Both the position numbers and the translations under genes were made by a program. A DNA stretch of 64,000 nucleotides, from contig QNGE01000408.1 in NCBI GenBank assembly GCA_008508345.1, positions 62,001-126,000 of the forward strand, read 5' to 3'. Under the pieces are notes generated by a model. The model saw only the letters and a program-made list of their open reading frames with translations, made no database searches and was not told the origin of the DNA. How positions within the stretch are numbered: position 1 is the first letter of the stretch; each line of letters opens with the position of its first letter. Source of the DNA: Paragonimus westermani. Lineage: Eukaryota > Platyhelminthes > Trematoda > Plagiorchiida > Troglotrematidae. Below are positions 48,801 to 60,911 of this stretch, piece after piece.

Positions 48801-50167
48801 CACTCACCGGGTCGATTTCGTTTACTGATGTCCCGTTGGTTGTCCGTCATTCAACCGCTGTGAGCTCTGACCATATCCGACAACTGTGTTGACATATTTC
48901 ACGAGGTGTCGGAATAAGCGCATCTCCAACTTGATCACCCATCGCACTTACCTCATCTTTGAAGAACTAACCCTAAGTGAACCAGGATGAGAGGGGTTTA
49001 TCATTGATTCATCGACCACGAGGATCTTGATTAACCTGGAAGTGGCTGACAAGGTCACCTCAGGAACACACGGACCAAAGTGTACATCCTGATCTGGCAA
49101 GGATACACACCACTGATGAACGCTGACAGGAAATAACTCAGGTTTCGTGAATTTATTGAAAATCTGACTGAACCATCGATCCAAGGGGGAAACAGTCATT
49201 GGTTGTGAGTGGTGTTCAGGTTCATTCATGTGAATTTCTGTGCTGTTCGGAAGATATTTAAAGTCAAAGGCCTATAACACTTTATAATCTATTGCCATAC
49301 CTCAAAGCCAAGTGTTCAGCGACGCAGTCTTAATATCAGGGTGAGCCTAATTTCCCGCGCTATGTGGTGCATGCTTTCAAAATTGTGTTCCGTGACTAGC
49401 ACGGTCTCTCACAGACAGTACATAGAGGGTCAGCCGATAAAAGATCAGTAACCGTAACTGGATCGAGACTGAGTTCTGAATTCGTTCGTTTGATGAATTC
49501 ATCTCGTAACAAAACCGGTTTTGGAATGAACACCTCGAGTAGTACCCGCAACAACAATGTGCAGCAAGTTTTACGAATACTTATGTTGAGGACTGCGTCT
49601 TGAATTCACACGAGATAAACAAAAAACCCACCAATAACTGCCTGTAGAAAACTATGAACGGATGTGTGTAACCAGAATAAAGACCGAATTGAATATCGAT
49701 CAGCTGGATAAGGACACTATCAATCACGATGATGAACCTCTGTACATCATGTGTCGGTAGCTGTAAAAAGTTATCTTGGATGCGAACGGCATTCTGGATA
49801 CAGCATGTAGCATGGTGTGAACGTTACAGGTACAGCCAGCTAAAACTGAATACGGTTTGACGCAGCCGTTCCAACTGTGGTTTGCTATACACCGCTCACT
49901 TGTCATCTATCGATGGGGGACAAATTGAACACATTCATACCACAGGAACCCCCGCTTGCACACAGTTCCAGTTAGTCATGTTGGCTCAGATGGCTTTGTT
50001 CGCAGTTTACAAACATTAACAGGCCGCAAAACAGTTTCCAAAACAGACGTTCTAACAGACGGTTTAGTACACAACTAAAACCGACGCACCGAATTGATGA
50101 GAAAAGTCTGAAATACGAATCACACCGAATATACGTTCAGTAACGAATCACAACTCAGTGAACATAC
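42891..50167. other. Intron of the multi-EGF gene, no other gene firmly seen
   Basis: The left part of the 11.7-kb intron between EGF exons 5 and 6. Unassigned open segments include plus-strand 44513-44764 (rich in Gln, Ser and Lys, with QLSQKQPSPLKIPRQL) and minus-strand 48948-49229 (ATG-started, with CVSLPDQDVHFGPC). Neither has a recognisable family. A minus-strand ORF overlapping 42891-43108 is the 5' continuation of the LINE frame and may or may not belong to the element. Confidence 0.5.
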
Positions 50168-50393
50168 TCTTTTCACAACGGTCCCCCATGTAGCCCGGTT
50201 TACAGTGGCAAACACCGGTAAACGGATCACATTCGGAAGGTTGCGTGTTGTAACAGTCACAGACTTCTGCACAACCTCGACCGTAATAGCCTGGAGGGCA
50301 AGTGTACTGGCACAGTGGGCCATAGAAGCCCACTAGACACTCACAAGCGCCAGTGACCGGAGAACATTTAGCTCCATTTTGGCAGGTACATAC
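50168..50393 (-). CDS. Multi-EGF protein, exon 5
   Basis: A 226-bp exon, acceptor CAACCAAACCTAG, starting in phase 0 (Val-Cys) and ending AAGA|GTATGT in phase 1. It completes the repeat begun in exon 4 (VCTCQNGAKCSPVTGACEC, then LVGFYGPLC) and adds a full repeat (CPPGYYGRGCAEVCDC ... CDPFTGVCHCKPGYMGDRC). The intron to exon 4 is only 101 bp (50394-50494), and both exons meet in phase 0. This is the one junction that is not phase 1-1, which strongly supports the join. It is extracellular by family knowledge. Confidence 0.9.
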
Positions 50394-50494
50394 CTAGGTT
50401 TGGTTGAGAAAGAAAGAGCAATGAGCAGCTGCCAAGTACGTACATATTTCTATAGCAGTTTAATTAATCAACACATGTCTCAGTGAAGACTTAC

Positions 50495-50811
50495 TTGCGA
50501 ACACTTTGGTCCGAAGCGACCTTCCGGACATTTTTGAACACAGTCTCTGCCATATGTCCCAGGTGGACACGGACATTGCCCAGTTTGCGCATGACAAATG
50601 AGATCACTCAGACCTGGTGAACGACGCCACATCGTTGCCACTAATGACTCACTGTTCCTCCTGGTTCGCATCTCTGAACTACCAATTGTTTGTGCCCAGT
50701 TTATTGGCTGACGCAAAGCAGTGTCTGTGGTTTCAAGCTCCTCAGGCGATTTGTTGTTACACACAGGACATTCAAGCGTGCATTGTGGTCCGTAGGTTCC
50801 TCGTGGACAAG
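50495..50811 (-). CDS. Multi-EGF protein, exon 4 (with long insertion)
   Basis: A 317-bp exon, acceptor TTCTATCTCATAG, donor CAA|GTAAGT, starting in phase 1 and ending in phase 0. It encodes CPRGTYGPQCTLECPVC, then an unusual insertion of about 50 residues rich in Glu, Thr, Ser, Arg and Trp (around LRQPINWAQTIGSSEM and RTRRNSESLV). The repeat then resumes as CHAQTGQCPCPPGTYGRDC, followed by the start of the next unit (CPEGRFGPKC). The insertion keeps the frame and has no clear internal splice pair, so it appears to be translated. It may form a long loop on the EGF module or a processing or binding site. Confidence 0.88.
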
Positions 50812-52317
50812 CTATGAGATAGAACGGCATGAAAATATGTCTCGAGAACCTAACAAAAAACCAGCGTTTCCAGTTATTGTGAATTGGGGACCCAGGGGAA
50901 ACGAGAATCAATGACTTTGGCTAGTGTATATGGTTATGCTGAAAACTGATGCTGTTGTAACAGTCATATATTTCGTAATTACACCTTAAAATACTCAACA
51001 CATCTATTTACATCGGCTAAATGTCTTTGACACGTTCCTACTGAACGATATTCCATTATCAAGTTCGAATATTGAGTATCGATTCTCGGTTACTCGCCCG
51101 CAAGCTGACACGGGCTGCAAGAGTGACGGTATCGTCGCTACTTCGTTAAAACCGGACGACTTATAATCTGGGTTGACACACATATTACATATTATTCATG
51201 GATGTTATGAATATCCCATCGCAAAGATGAGGTAGGTAAAAGAAAACCCGGATTATTGCTACCCGTTTTGAACCAGTTACTAATGTATTAGGAAGTATTC
51301 GTAACTGTCAGATTCGGCCGTTTTCCGCAAAAATGAATTTTATTACCACTGAATAAAACAAGGTTCACCAATATTAGACCGGATTCACGTCAGAACTGGT
51401 TTTCATGTATTGTCGTTGGTATAGGCTCAGCTAACAAAATAACATCAGTTATTCGGTGGATTGCATACATTCACTCATGGTTTGTTCTATAGTCTGCCAA
51501 AGCACATTATGGTAGTTTGGGTCTGTACGGATGGACGATTCACGTTCTGTGGTTATGATCCGTTTGGTTGAACCTGTCCTTACTACCCGACCGGCTTGCA
51601 TCTTACTGGTTATAGCAGCAAGCGGTTAAACCACATAACAGACAATCTCACATGATCGACTTAATGTCGTAAAACGTACTTTTTCAAAATACATTTTTAC
51701 CACCAAGTTTGCTATTACGTTGGTTGTTGTGTCCTGTTAGTAGCAACTACCCCCCCCCCCGAAGATTTTATTTGTCACGTATGTCTGATATACGTTGAAA
51801 CAATCAAGTAACCTTTCGTGAACTCACATTACTGTTCATTACTACACCGCTGCTTATCAGTTCTTATCTCATGAAGGTTTTTCCTCTCTGTGGATCGCTT
51901 TCGTCCATATAACGCATAGTAAGTTTGCCTCTTTCTACAAGTAAACGAAATATGGATATAAGCGGTGGGTAGATCCCGTGTATAGATCCGTTAACTTAAT
52001 TGTCCAACGGCCAACAGGCATTATGTACAACTAGCCTGGTCAAATCCATGGGCTTGGGTAGACGACCGCATCGGCTACAGAGTATACCCAAGAATCAAAA
52101 TTGTAAACGTGTGTACGCCAGCCAATTTGTCAACGGCTGGTGAGTAGTAAATAAACTAGTTGTCACGACGGAATATGACCTGAACGCGTGAAGTACGTGG
52201 ACGTACCGGAAGAGTGCTCAGTCATTATACAACGCTCAGTGCAAGGTAAGTCATGTTGGCAGTGTACAAGTGAGTGTATGCTGTGAAAGGGATGCTCACA
52301 AAACGCGATACACTCAC
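50812..52317. other. Intron of the multi-EGF gene
   Basis: A 1.5-kb intron between exons 3 and 4. It contains an 11-base C run at 51750-51760. No other feature was seen. Confidence 0.75.
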
Positions 52318-52473
52318 TTTCTTCACAGTGTAGGCCTCTGTAACCCGCGGCACAGTAACAAGCACCAGTAACACTATGACATGCCTCGCCGTGGATACAT
52401 TCACAACGTTGTTTGCAATAGCGTCCATAAAATCCGTTCGGGCACGGAATACCGCATCGTTCCCCGTGGAAGC
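52318..52473 (-). CDS. Multi-EGF protein, exon 3
   Basis: A 156-bp exon, acceptor AATTACTCACAG, donor GAAA|GTGAGT, phase 1-1. It starts in the middle of a repeat (FHGERC) and is completed by exon 2: the junction forms a Gly codon and restores the C-x-C-x-P-G-F-x-G-x-x-C pattern. A full repeat follows: CPNGFYGRYCKQRCEC, then CHSVTGACYCAAGYRGLHC. This fit across the 3.5-kb intron is good evidence that the exons belong to one transcript. Confidence 0.88.
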
Positions 52474-55400
52474 CTGTGAGTAATTAAAGAGTAATTGATA
52501 AGATATTGTGAAAAACTCCGGCTGAACGTGTTTTCAGGACAAATATTTTGAACTCGTGTTGATTTTGAACATAGAAATCCGCGGAGTTCTAAAACATCCC
52601 GTCTTTGAGTACTTGTCACTAACGTCTTTGTGTGACATCACCGAGGCAGATTGCCTGAGTGAACACTCTAGTACTCATCTGAAGATTGCTAACATAATAT
52701 CATATTTTAGCGTTTGATGAAAGTAAATCGAAATGTTAACGTTTCACGAATGACATTCTGGCTGTGCCTGACAAAGTAGATTAAATGAGCTCAATGTTTC
52801 AAATTCGCGTGACATTAATCTCAAACCGGTTAGCCGCTGGCTCTTTGTTCCACACCCATCACGCCTGTCAGAAATCAAAACCAGTAAGTGAATACTAAGC
52901 TCCGGAGATCTGTTGGCTGACTCCACAAATGAAGGTTTGTTCACGGGAGCAAGCACGTTCGATTAACAAGACTTGTATATTGAACCAACACACCAATGCC
53001 AACCCATGTAGTAAGTTCAGAGAAAATGATGGTATGCGAAAATCGTAAACTACACAGGTGTTGGGTATCTTTTAAACAACTAGATATGCAATAACTTATT
53101 TGATTTTCAAAGCCTTTTCTTTTTCAAAATATGGACAGCCCCACCTCCCCGTATAGAAAGTATCGTACTTAGGCACTTCGGAACGTACGTTTGACGCGTG
53201 TGGATCTCAACGGTCACTTGGATGGTGCGCAGTTTGATCTACGCGTGTACCATTTTAATGGCCATATCGCCACTTCCCTTGACGTCCACACTGTTTCGTC
53301 CTGATCTTTATGCCTAAACGGCTTATGAGAGCTGACACATTGAACAGTATCAGTAATCAGTTGACAAATTCCAGTAACAGTGAAACGAATCTAAGTTAGC
53401 TGGATCACGTGAATCATGCTACGGTTCGGCGTGTCCTCTTGCGCACGAACACGTGACCAAGGCTTGTTTACGTGCACGCGATGTGAGCTGATCAGACAAA
53501 ACCAGCTGAGTAGGACCTGTGAACAGTCGACAAGTAAATTCTGCGCGCTCCCCTAAAGGAATGTTGTCATTTAGTGTTCTCCTGGTTCGAAATGCGTTAA
53601 AAAGTTTCGATGGATTCGAAATAACGGCAAGGAAGACATATATCAACCCGTTGTGTACCCTGCGGGGTTCTCTGGGTTTTAACAAAGAGCGCAGTCGCAT
53701 GGTTAACATGCCCATTGGGAAACTGACAGACACAGGGATTGGTTGACTCTTACATAATGAGAGGGCACAGATGGGCCGGGAGCAGGGTGTAAACAAGGCT
53801 GATAAGCTAGGACCTGGTTGCCAAGCTGACGGTGGCGCTGGCTAACACGTGGACGGTGAACACTGAGAGCATGGGCGTGTCCGTAACAGGTAGAACACAC
53901 ACGGATAACACATCGAACAAACCGGTCTGCTGCCAGTGTTTACGTGAGCAACCCACTCGAACTGGCAGAGGCTTCGGCCTTTGTCCGAACGACCGGATAG
54001 GTCAGGCCAGCCCAAAGTTCGGGTACTAGGGTGATTACCATCTAGGTAACAGTTCGAAGCATGCTTTACCAGCTGAAGGCAGGACTGAAACACCAAGATT
54101 GACACACATCGTCCACGAAGTGTGGACTCGGACAGAAAGTCCGGAGTCGAAATCAAAGGGCTTGCGCGAAAACAGGCCCCCAACCGAGTCGTGTGTGAGC
54201 AACCCCAACACACCGCTGCAACCACAGTCATCCAAGCCGGAACGGGGGCGAACGCGCATCTCAGGTCAACTGACTCAGCCCCATCGTCCCAATGTTTCGG
54301 CCACCATGGTCCACGATCGATAACACCTGGCTGCTCACATCTCTCCGTAGGCGTTTTGGCGTCCGAATGACCACACTGAACCGACAGTCCACTTGCGTCG
54401 GTGAGTGCAAGTGGCCAAACCAACTATACGGTACTTCCCCCAACCGATTGTGCTATCACGATAAGTTCCTCAACAAGCAATTGATAATAAAATACTGCCT
54501 TCATGACTGGTACGGGTTTTCAAATTACGAAGAGGATGGTCGGAAACAAACAATCTGAAGCACGTCCGTCATGTTGGGGTTTAGATGTACCGTACCACTT
54601 TTGGACTCTGACGTGAAGTTTGATAGCCATGCCACGGCGACAGTAAGGGTCGCTTAGCATGTCTCAGTTACGTGGGTGTTATCGGGTCGTGTTGTCCCAC
54701 TACCTGTCAACATGTCTCATTTGACCATGTTATTTACATATGATGCTGTGGTGGAGACAACTTGAGATCGAAGTGGACGGCTTGTTCAAGACTGTAGTCC
54801 AGATTGAGATGTATTGTTCTCTGAAAACCTGCATTGCCTTGTAAAATATCGTGCATGAATTTGACTAGATTAAGTAGCACTCTGGACCCAGATCACACCG
54901 GTGCAGTGCGACTAAGAAGACAATTTTTTATTTTAGGTGAGACAGCTACCAAGGCTGAGACAATTTTTGTGCACTACAGAGGGAGCATTTGTGACATGGA
55001 GATTAGTGGATACCATTAGCTAGGACTAGCTACATCCTCTTACGGTACATCTGTCAGTGCCGATTTTAGCACCATATTCTTAGTGTTTCGGTTATGCCTT
55101 CAGCCGCCAAAGTGTCTGTTAAACTGCCACTCAAATGAAAATAAGTCCGGCACCCGAGACAGGTCTTGCCCATCCTATCTGGCCGATAGGACGATGGCGG
55201 AGGCCGAAGTCTCTACCAGTCTGAGTGGGTCGCTGGTAAGTGAGTTACATTGTTACTCATGCCGGTCGTAAGATCTGCAGTTGTTGGTGTCAAGTGGTTC
55301 ACGCTTGCTTGAGTTTAAAGTGACTATGGAATCTGAACTTAAAAGGGGTGTAGTAATCTAACGGAACAGCCACGCGAGCCTGGACGCCTGACAGTTTAAT

Positions 55401-56022
55401 CTGAATGATCATTGCTAGTACACTGCACTACCGAATTTACCTGACATTGTACTTGATGGATCTCGTATTTGGTCATGCCGAACGTTCTACTGGAACTAAT
55501 TAAAACTCCAAATGTTGGCAACTACGTTAAACCTTTTATTGACCGTTATGAGTTTTATGCTAGGTTTCTGATTTAGTACCGGGGCTATCTATCTTAGCAT
55601 CTTTAGAGTAAGCGCGTGTGTTTCCTCCAACTCTGTCAAACCTAAAGGCCGAATTTTTTCACACTTGGAGTTTCCGACCGAAACGCATTCGGGGATCCCG
55701 TTAACTGGAATGTAATCTGCCACAAATAGATTGCGGGTATTTTCCTATTCAGAACGGAAGTACGGTCATTGCTTTCACATTTGTCTGCCACGTTTGACTG
55801 TTTGACATAAGCTACCTGATTATAATCAAACACAAACTCGGTGAAACACAAAACACTGATTTGAATTCATTCCCTCTTGTACTCCTGAGAGTAACTGCAG
55901 GTTAACTAATGAGAAATAGGGTGCATGACGAAATCGATTGTCACTGGCTTCAGAGCAGCATATATTTCTGAATAGCAGTAAATAACAAGAAATTGTGAAC
56001 ACCATATGACATGCTTCCATAC
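52474..56022. other. Intron of the multi-EGF gene with a GC-richer open block
   Basis: A 3.5-kb intron between exons 2 and 3. About 53760-54460 is more GC-rich than its surroundings and open in several frames on both strands; the longest is 193 codons on the minus strand (53842-54423). No family is recognisable. It ends in a GATAATAAAATA-like tail, which suggests an unclassified repeat rather than a gene. Confidence 0.55.
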
Positions 56023-56124
56023 CTGGAGCACAAACGCACGTCCCGTTGTCTGGATGACACAATCCTTGGTTTTCACATTTGCATTCATATTGACAGTCGG
56101 GTCCGAAAAAGCCAGTGGGACAAC
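56023..56124 (-). CDS. Multi-EGF protein, exon 2
   Basis: A 102-bp exon, acceptor TTAATATCCGATAG (weak pyrimidine tract), donor CCAG|GTATGG, phase 1-1. It encodes most of a repeat: CPTGFFGPDCQYECKC, then CHPDNGTCVCAP, ending in the first base of a Gly codon completed by exon 3. The frame is intact. The acceptor is the weakest of the set, but cysteine spacing and phase agree. Confidence 0.85.
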
Positions 56125-59100
56125 CTATCGGATATTAAGAGGCACAGAAATGCTACATGCTCATTTGTTTGCGAGTTGTCGAAAGGCAATCGATAAATCA
56201 GAAATGGATGTGTCCATGGACTTATGTACAAATATGTTTTCCTATTTGTTTATACATATATGTATATATATACTCAAAACCTGGCACGCTAATCTTTGAC
56301 TAACTGATTAACGGTCCCGTAGAACCTGAGGCAAACTTCCGTAACAGAAAATGTGCAATATCGATCGTATCACTTCATTAATGGTTCCACTAGGCCAGAC
56401 TTTTGGACACTGAATGAAAGTATGCAAGAGGAACTCTCCATACCAGCTGGGTCATAGAAGATAAATCACATTTAACAGTGGGATACATTAATTTCTACCA
56501 CATAATTTCTCACCTTCACAGCTTGATTAGGTAGGTTGGCTGATCACACACTTTACATGAGTACATGAAGACGAAGGCCTCATATCATTTGAGAATCAAC
56601 AGAGTACTCATTAACGAGTGCTGCATGGCAGTTTGCACGTCGCCAGTTATCGAGTGACTAACAATAACTAAATACCCCATTCTCCATACATTAAGAGTAT
56701 TTCAGAAGTGTTTTTCCCCCTGTCGATCGCAAACACACATACTGCACCACGGTATTCAGACAGTGCTGACTTTATGTAGGAAACTTTAAAAGTACACCAC
56801 CAAATTGGTTATGTGGTGGTAAAACAGTTGACGCATGTTTTATCTGAGTTTCGTAGGCTTGACTGCAGTATTTACGTTATGTAAAAGTATATGAATTTTA
56901 CAGTGAAGCAACCGACACGGTTGGCACATTCAGCCCATCCAACACAGCTGGTATCGGTACCATCCTTTCTTGTATCCGTCCCATACACACTATCCTGCTC
57001 GTGATATGAGACTGTTAGAGGTCACGAACACTGTCAAACCAAAAAGGCCCAAGCTTCTCTTCAAGTGTTCACGCTATTAGAGGTCTAAAACGTGAATGAC
57101 ATAACACATCGTACCGCGACTCCGGCACATGAAGTAATCGGTACGAAGTCTCAGCGAGAGGATTTTGTCCTCGGGACTTGTATACCTTCACGCGGCAAAG
57201 TCGAGGCTTATTCTCACATCAACCCATCTGTCCGTCTCAACTCGTAAGATTCCATTGCTTCGATTGGTGATTTGCAATTGTCAAAATTATTTCTACTGTG
57301 CTATCAGGATTTTCATAAGTCCAAACATTTTGTCATCCGGATCAAAATTATAATTATAATTATAATTATTATTGTTGTTGTTGTATGTAAACGTTCTTGT
57401 TGACGTTACTATCTTCTGATTACAAGTAATTTTCACACCAATAAAGGCTTGGGTCCAATGTACTTCTTTGGAGTTTGTGCGATGTAAGTTAAGCAGTGAA
57501 ACATGGCCTACAAAGGATCTTCGCCCGAATGACTGTTTGCCTGTCAAACAGTGGATTATCACACGTGCACAAGTCTGTTAACAAAACTGCACAATTAGAA
57601 TGAAACGAATTGTCGAATGCTGGTTTGTCACTTACGTGTGATGAGACAACCACATATGAGAATTCAAGTCTAGGTAATTATCAACTTGAGCGAAACTGAG
57701 CATCACTCCGTCGCAGTGCTAGCTCGGTGCCCTTGGTGTTTTCGCATTTGCACCGTTTTTGTTGTCCTGTTTTGTCCGGCCGATATAAGACGATTGCAGC
57801 TGTATGTACAAAAATGTCTGTTTGAAAGTTTTCTAGAAAACTCAGAACGGTCCGCTGAGTTGTTGGTCCGTCTATCGCAGGCGTACCGTTATCATTTAGA
57901 GTGAAACTTATTCTGGGCAATTCACCGTATACAAATCAAGTGAACAGCCACCAGTGTGAATTAGTTTGGACAGTCCGTAACAATTTCAAACTGTTCCAGT
58001 TGGCTGCTATTTATTTGGGAGTATTGAGCTTGAAAGAAGAAAGTCATTTCTCACCACTGAATTAACACCATGCTCAATGACGTGATCATTGTCTATCACG
58101 TACCTCAAACTGAATATCACCCACAGTTGATCTCAGCCTTCGTGTTCAGCTAAGCCTTTCGGCTGGCCCACTTCGAAAGGAAGCACTAAACTCGAACACC
58201 CGTTAAATAACACGTGTCTATCGGTTAGTCGAAGGGAAGTAAAACTGTAGTACAAACCAGAATCTAAAAACTTAATTAATCACTAAAGAGCATTGGATAT
58301 TATGACGGAGCGTTACCGGTTAGTGCGAGAGGTGGAATATCTCCCCATTGTCGTTTGGTAACCCGGAAAGTTTATGACATCTGTCGGTTCCATTCTTTTC
58401 GGTAGCCAAACATTGGACTGGTAGCATCTGCGCAAGCCCAGTTCGTACATTTTATCTGCAAACGTATATCTGCACCACACACTCATTGTGGTTAATGATC
58501 CTAGCCGAGATGAAACATAAGACTGAAATAGTCAAACAATCCTTATGATTTGTATGGTATACAGCAGCGAACATTTGCAGTTTTTTTCGAAATACGCGGA
58601 CAATTAACCTCCCCTGGCCAACAATCAATCAAGCCCATGCTTTGGAACAGTGATCACGTAAATGATAGCAAACATGTCGGTCTTAACCTATATTGACCGT
58701 TTATCTGACTCATACTAGTCACTGTTTTCATATTTATTGTGTTGTAATTAGCCTGATGATCAAACACAGAAAACAAGTCTTGTTCGCTACTCTGTCGTTC
58801 TCATAAATACAACGTTTCCAATCTGTCTTGTTTCCAACGATAATACTGACTGGAACTCGTTCAAGGCGACTTTTAACTATTGATGGTACTATGGCTCGAT
58901 CGATAAAATTCCCGGTGAATTGATCCAGCATCGTCGACTTAGACAGCGTAAATTAACGTAATTATCAGAGTAATATGTGAGGAACCATTGTTTCGTAGGA
59001 ATGTTCGGCACCACCATGAATCGAATTGTAAATGGTCAATAGTCAGTTTCCCTTCTCGCGCTATTTACATGCCTGGACAGATTCCAGCCTGTGATGATCA

Positions 59101-59451
59101 GACGTTTGCGAAAAATACGCCGTCATTGGTTAGACTTTTGTACTTCTGCGTTTCACCAATAGCGATAGAAGACATACATCGCGAGATGTTAACATTTCGT
59201 TTACTCTCTTCAGTCACGAACGTAAAACATTAGAATATATAGGACATGCGGTTAGCAACAAACTGGATCAAGGGAACTCAGTGTTTTAAACTTCTGCGTT
59301 TGTGAACGGACAGTATTCTCCCACAACAGTGGAGGAGATCAGTGATCGCTGTCGTTTGTTATAGCTTTTGTCGATCTGATGAGAATCGTACTCTCCGGTT
59401 TGTGTTGGTTGTTTTTCCAGTCGCCACCTACTCGCCACCACTCGACCTTAC
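56125..59451. other. Intron of the multi-EGF gene
   Basis: Part of the 4.6-kb intron between exons 1 and 2. TA-rich tracts at about 56250-56275 and an AATTAT/GTT microsatellite at 57347-57383. No other coding motif was seen. Confidence 0.65.
57347..57383. repeat. Compound microsatellite (AATTAT)n(GTT)n
   Basis: TAATTA-type units followed directly by TTG units, about 37 bases. Confidence 0.9.
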
Positions 59452-59455
59452 CTAG

Positions 59456-59760
59456 TGTAGTGAGGATAGACGGTCGCACCATACTACTCACACCACTATT
59501 CAGTAGAGGATTTGATCGAAGTGGTCGCGGGATAAATACGGGAGAGATATGTGAAGGATCATTGGAAGGCAGAATGACATAGAACGGCTTTCGTCACATG
59601 ACGGATATGAGACATGGTGTCTAAAGCGACTGGAGCATCCTCAGACGAGTATGGCGTGCAAATGAGTGTTTCTGCTCGTAGTCCCGTTGAGACGCATAAG
59701 TCGTGTATTGGTTTCCCAAATAAACAACTTGTGCGCCATCCGCATTCTCGGTTCACAACA
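59456..59760 (+). mobile_element. Solo LTR of the gypsy-type element, with target-site duplication
   Basis: This is 305 bases beginning TGTAGTGAGG and ending GGTTCACAACA, flanked on both sides by CTAG (59452-59455 and 59761-59764), a 4-bp duplication expected for this class. It is homologous, about 86% by eye, to the 3' LTR at 22154-22459. There is no internal element sequence on either side, so it arose by LTR-LTR recombination. It lies in the intron between EGF exons 1 and 2, antisense to the gene, and carries a CAAATAAACAA polyadenylation-type signal on the plus strand. Confidence 0.92.
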
Positions 59761-59764
59761 CTAG

Positions 59765-60684
59765 TCACTGAATCGCAAATGAAAACGCATGGACAACGGT
59801 AAGCCTAAACATCCTGAATGGACGAATAATTCATATTACTGACCCATCAGAAATTCACCTACTATGCATCTTTCTTCAAAGTCCTCGATTACTGACTGCA
59901 GTACTGTAACTAACTAAGGGTTTTCTGCTGTCATAATGTGATTTTAATGAGGATGTTATTGTTTATACCGCTATGCACTTCCTTCTGTCCGACGTAAAAG
60001 TTAGCATGTGGGTTGACCATCGCCAGGGCGATCTGTCCCTGACAGCAGCAGTCAAGGCGACTGGGGTTCGAACCAGGTGATTAATAGACGGCGTAGTTAA
60101 TCCTGAACTATTCCTAGTTTTTCCTAGTTTTGACAGTTATTGTTTGAAGCCACTGTAAACCCTTTTCAAGAGGTTAACCATCCTTCAGCAACCTATTTGT
60201 CCGGCAGGTGGGTGAGAACGGTTCGGAGTTTATCCACAGTTATTTTTGGTTATGCTGGATTTAGGTTTCCTTGCTTGCCTGCTTGGTGTTTGATCGTGGC
60301 TACTGACCTATGTACTTGTGTGATTTAACCACATGTTTCGTTCACCAGCAGTGTAACCATTGTGTCTCGTTTACTAGCCTATGAACCATGGTGACTTGTA
60401 CCTAATCATGCGATGTTTTTACATATGTCTGTCAACATACACTGATGAGATAACATTCGGCAACTAATACCTCTTGCATGAAGCCAGTATAAATGAAATC
60501 GTTCATGCCCACAGTAAGACCATTCCGTGATAATATTTCAGACCAGATTTTTCCTACAAAAGGTAATCACTCAGCCATCATAAAACGTACGTCACCTAGG
60601 AACTAACCACCAAGTTCACGGATATACAACATGAAGATGAATTGAAAATGCAATTACACACACGCACACAAGACTTCGACCTAC
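59765..60684. other. Intron of the multi-EGF gene
   Basis: No coding motif was seen. A tRNA B-box-like GGTTCGAACC near 60065 may belong to an old SINE, but no tRNA fold was found. Confidence 0.55.
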
Positions 60685-60911
60685 GGCTCACGCAGTTTGG
60701 GCCTTGCCATCCAGACTGGCAATGGCAAGACCCATCGATGGGATCACAGATCATATTGGGGTTTTTACGGTGACAATCGCACATGTTCATGCAATTTTCA
60801 CCCCATCTTCCTTCCGGGCACGTGTATTGGCATTGAGACCCATAGAATCCGGATGGACATTGGCAAACACCGGTCTCATGATGACAAGGTTGTCCAGAAG
60901 AACATGAGCAC
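60685..60911 (-). CDS. Multi-EGF protein, exon 1 of those seen
   Basis: A 227-bp exon, acceptor TTTTTCCTCTGACAG, starting in phase 2 and ending AGCC|GTAGGT in phase 1; that phase joins exon 2 as Arg-Cys. A nearer donor-like site (TGC|GTGAGC, exon end 60692) would give phase 0 and not fit exon 2. It encodes the second part of one repeat (CSCSSGQPCHHETGVCQC ... GFYGSQC) and a full repeat (CPEGRWGENCMNMCDC ... CDPIDGSCHCQSGWQGPNC). Upstream exons, including a signal peptide and any N-terminal EMI-type domain, were not found and may lie beyond the window. Confidence 0.84.

Noticed and set aside
48948..49229. ATG-started minus-strand ORF with MNEPEHHS, briefly considered a third PLE nuclease
   Set aside because: Only the EHH match is shared; the following sequence shows no GIY-YIG or PLE C-terminal motif in any frame.
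50617..50914. Plus-strand ORFs opposite EGF exon 4
   Set aside because: These are antisense shadows of a well-supported exon with conserved cysteines on the minus strand.
60055..60085. GGTTCGAACC, like a tRNA B box (also CAGTTCGAACC near 11860)
   Set aside because: No A box at the right distance, no cloverleaf and no terminator, so not a tRNA gene.
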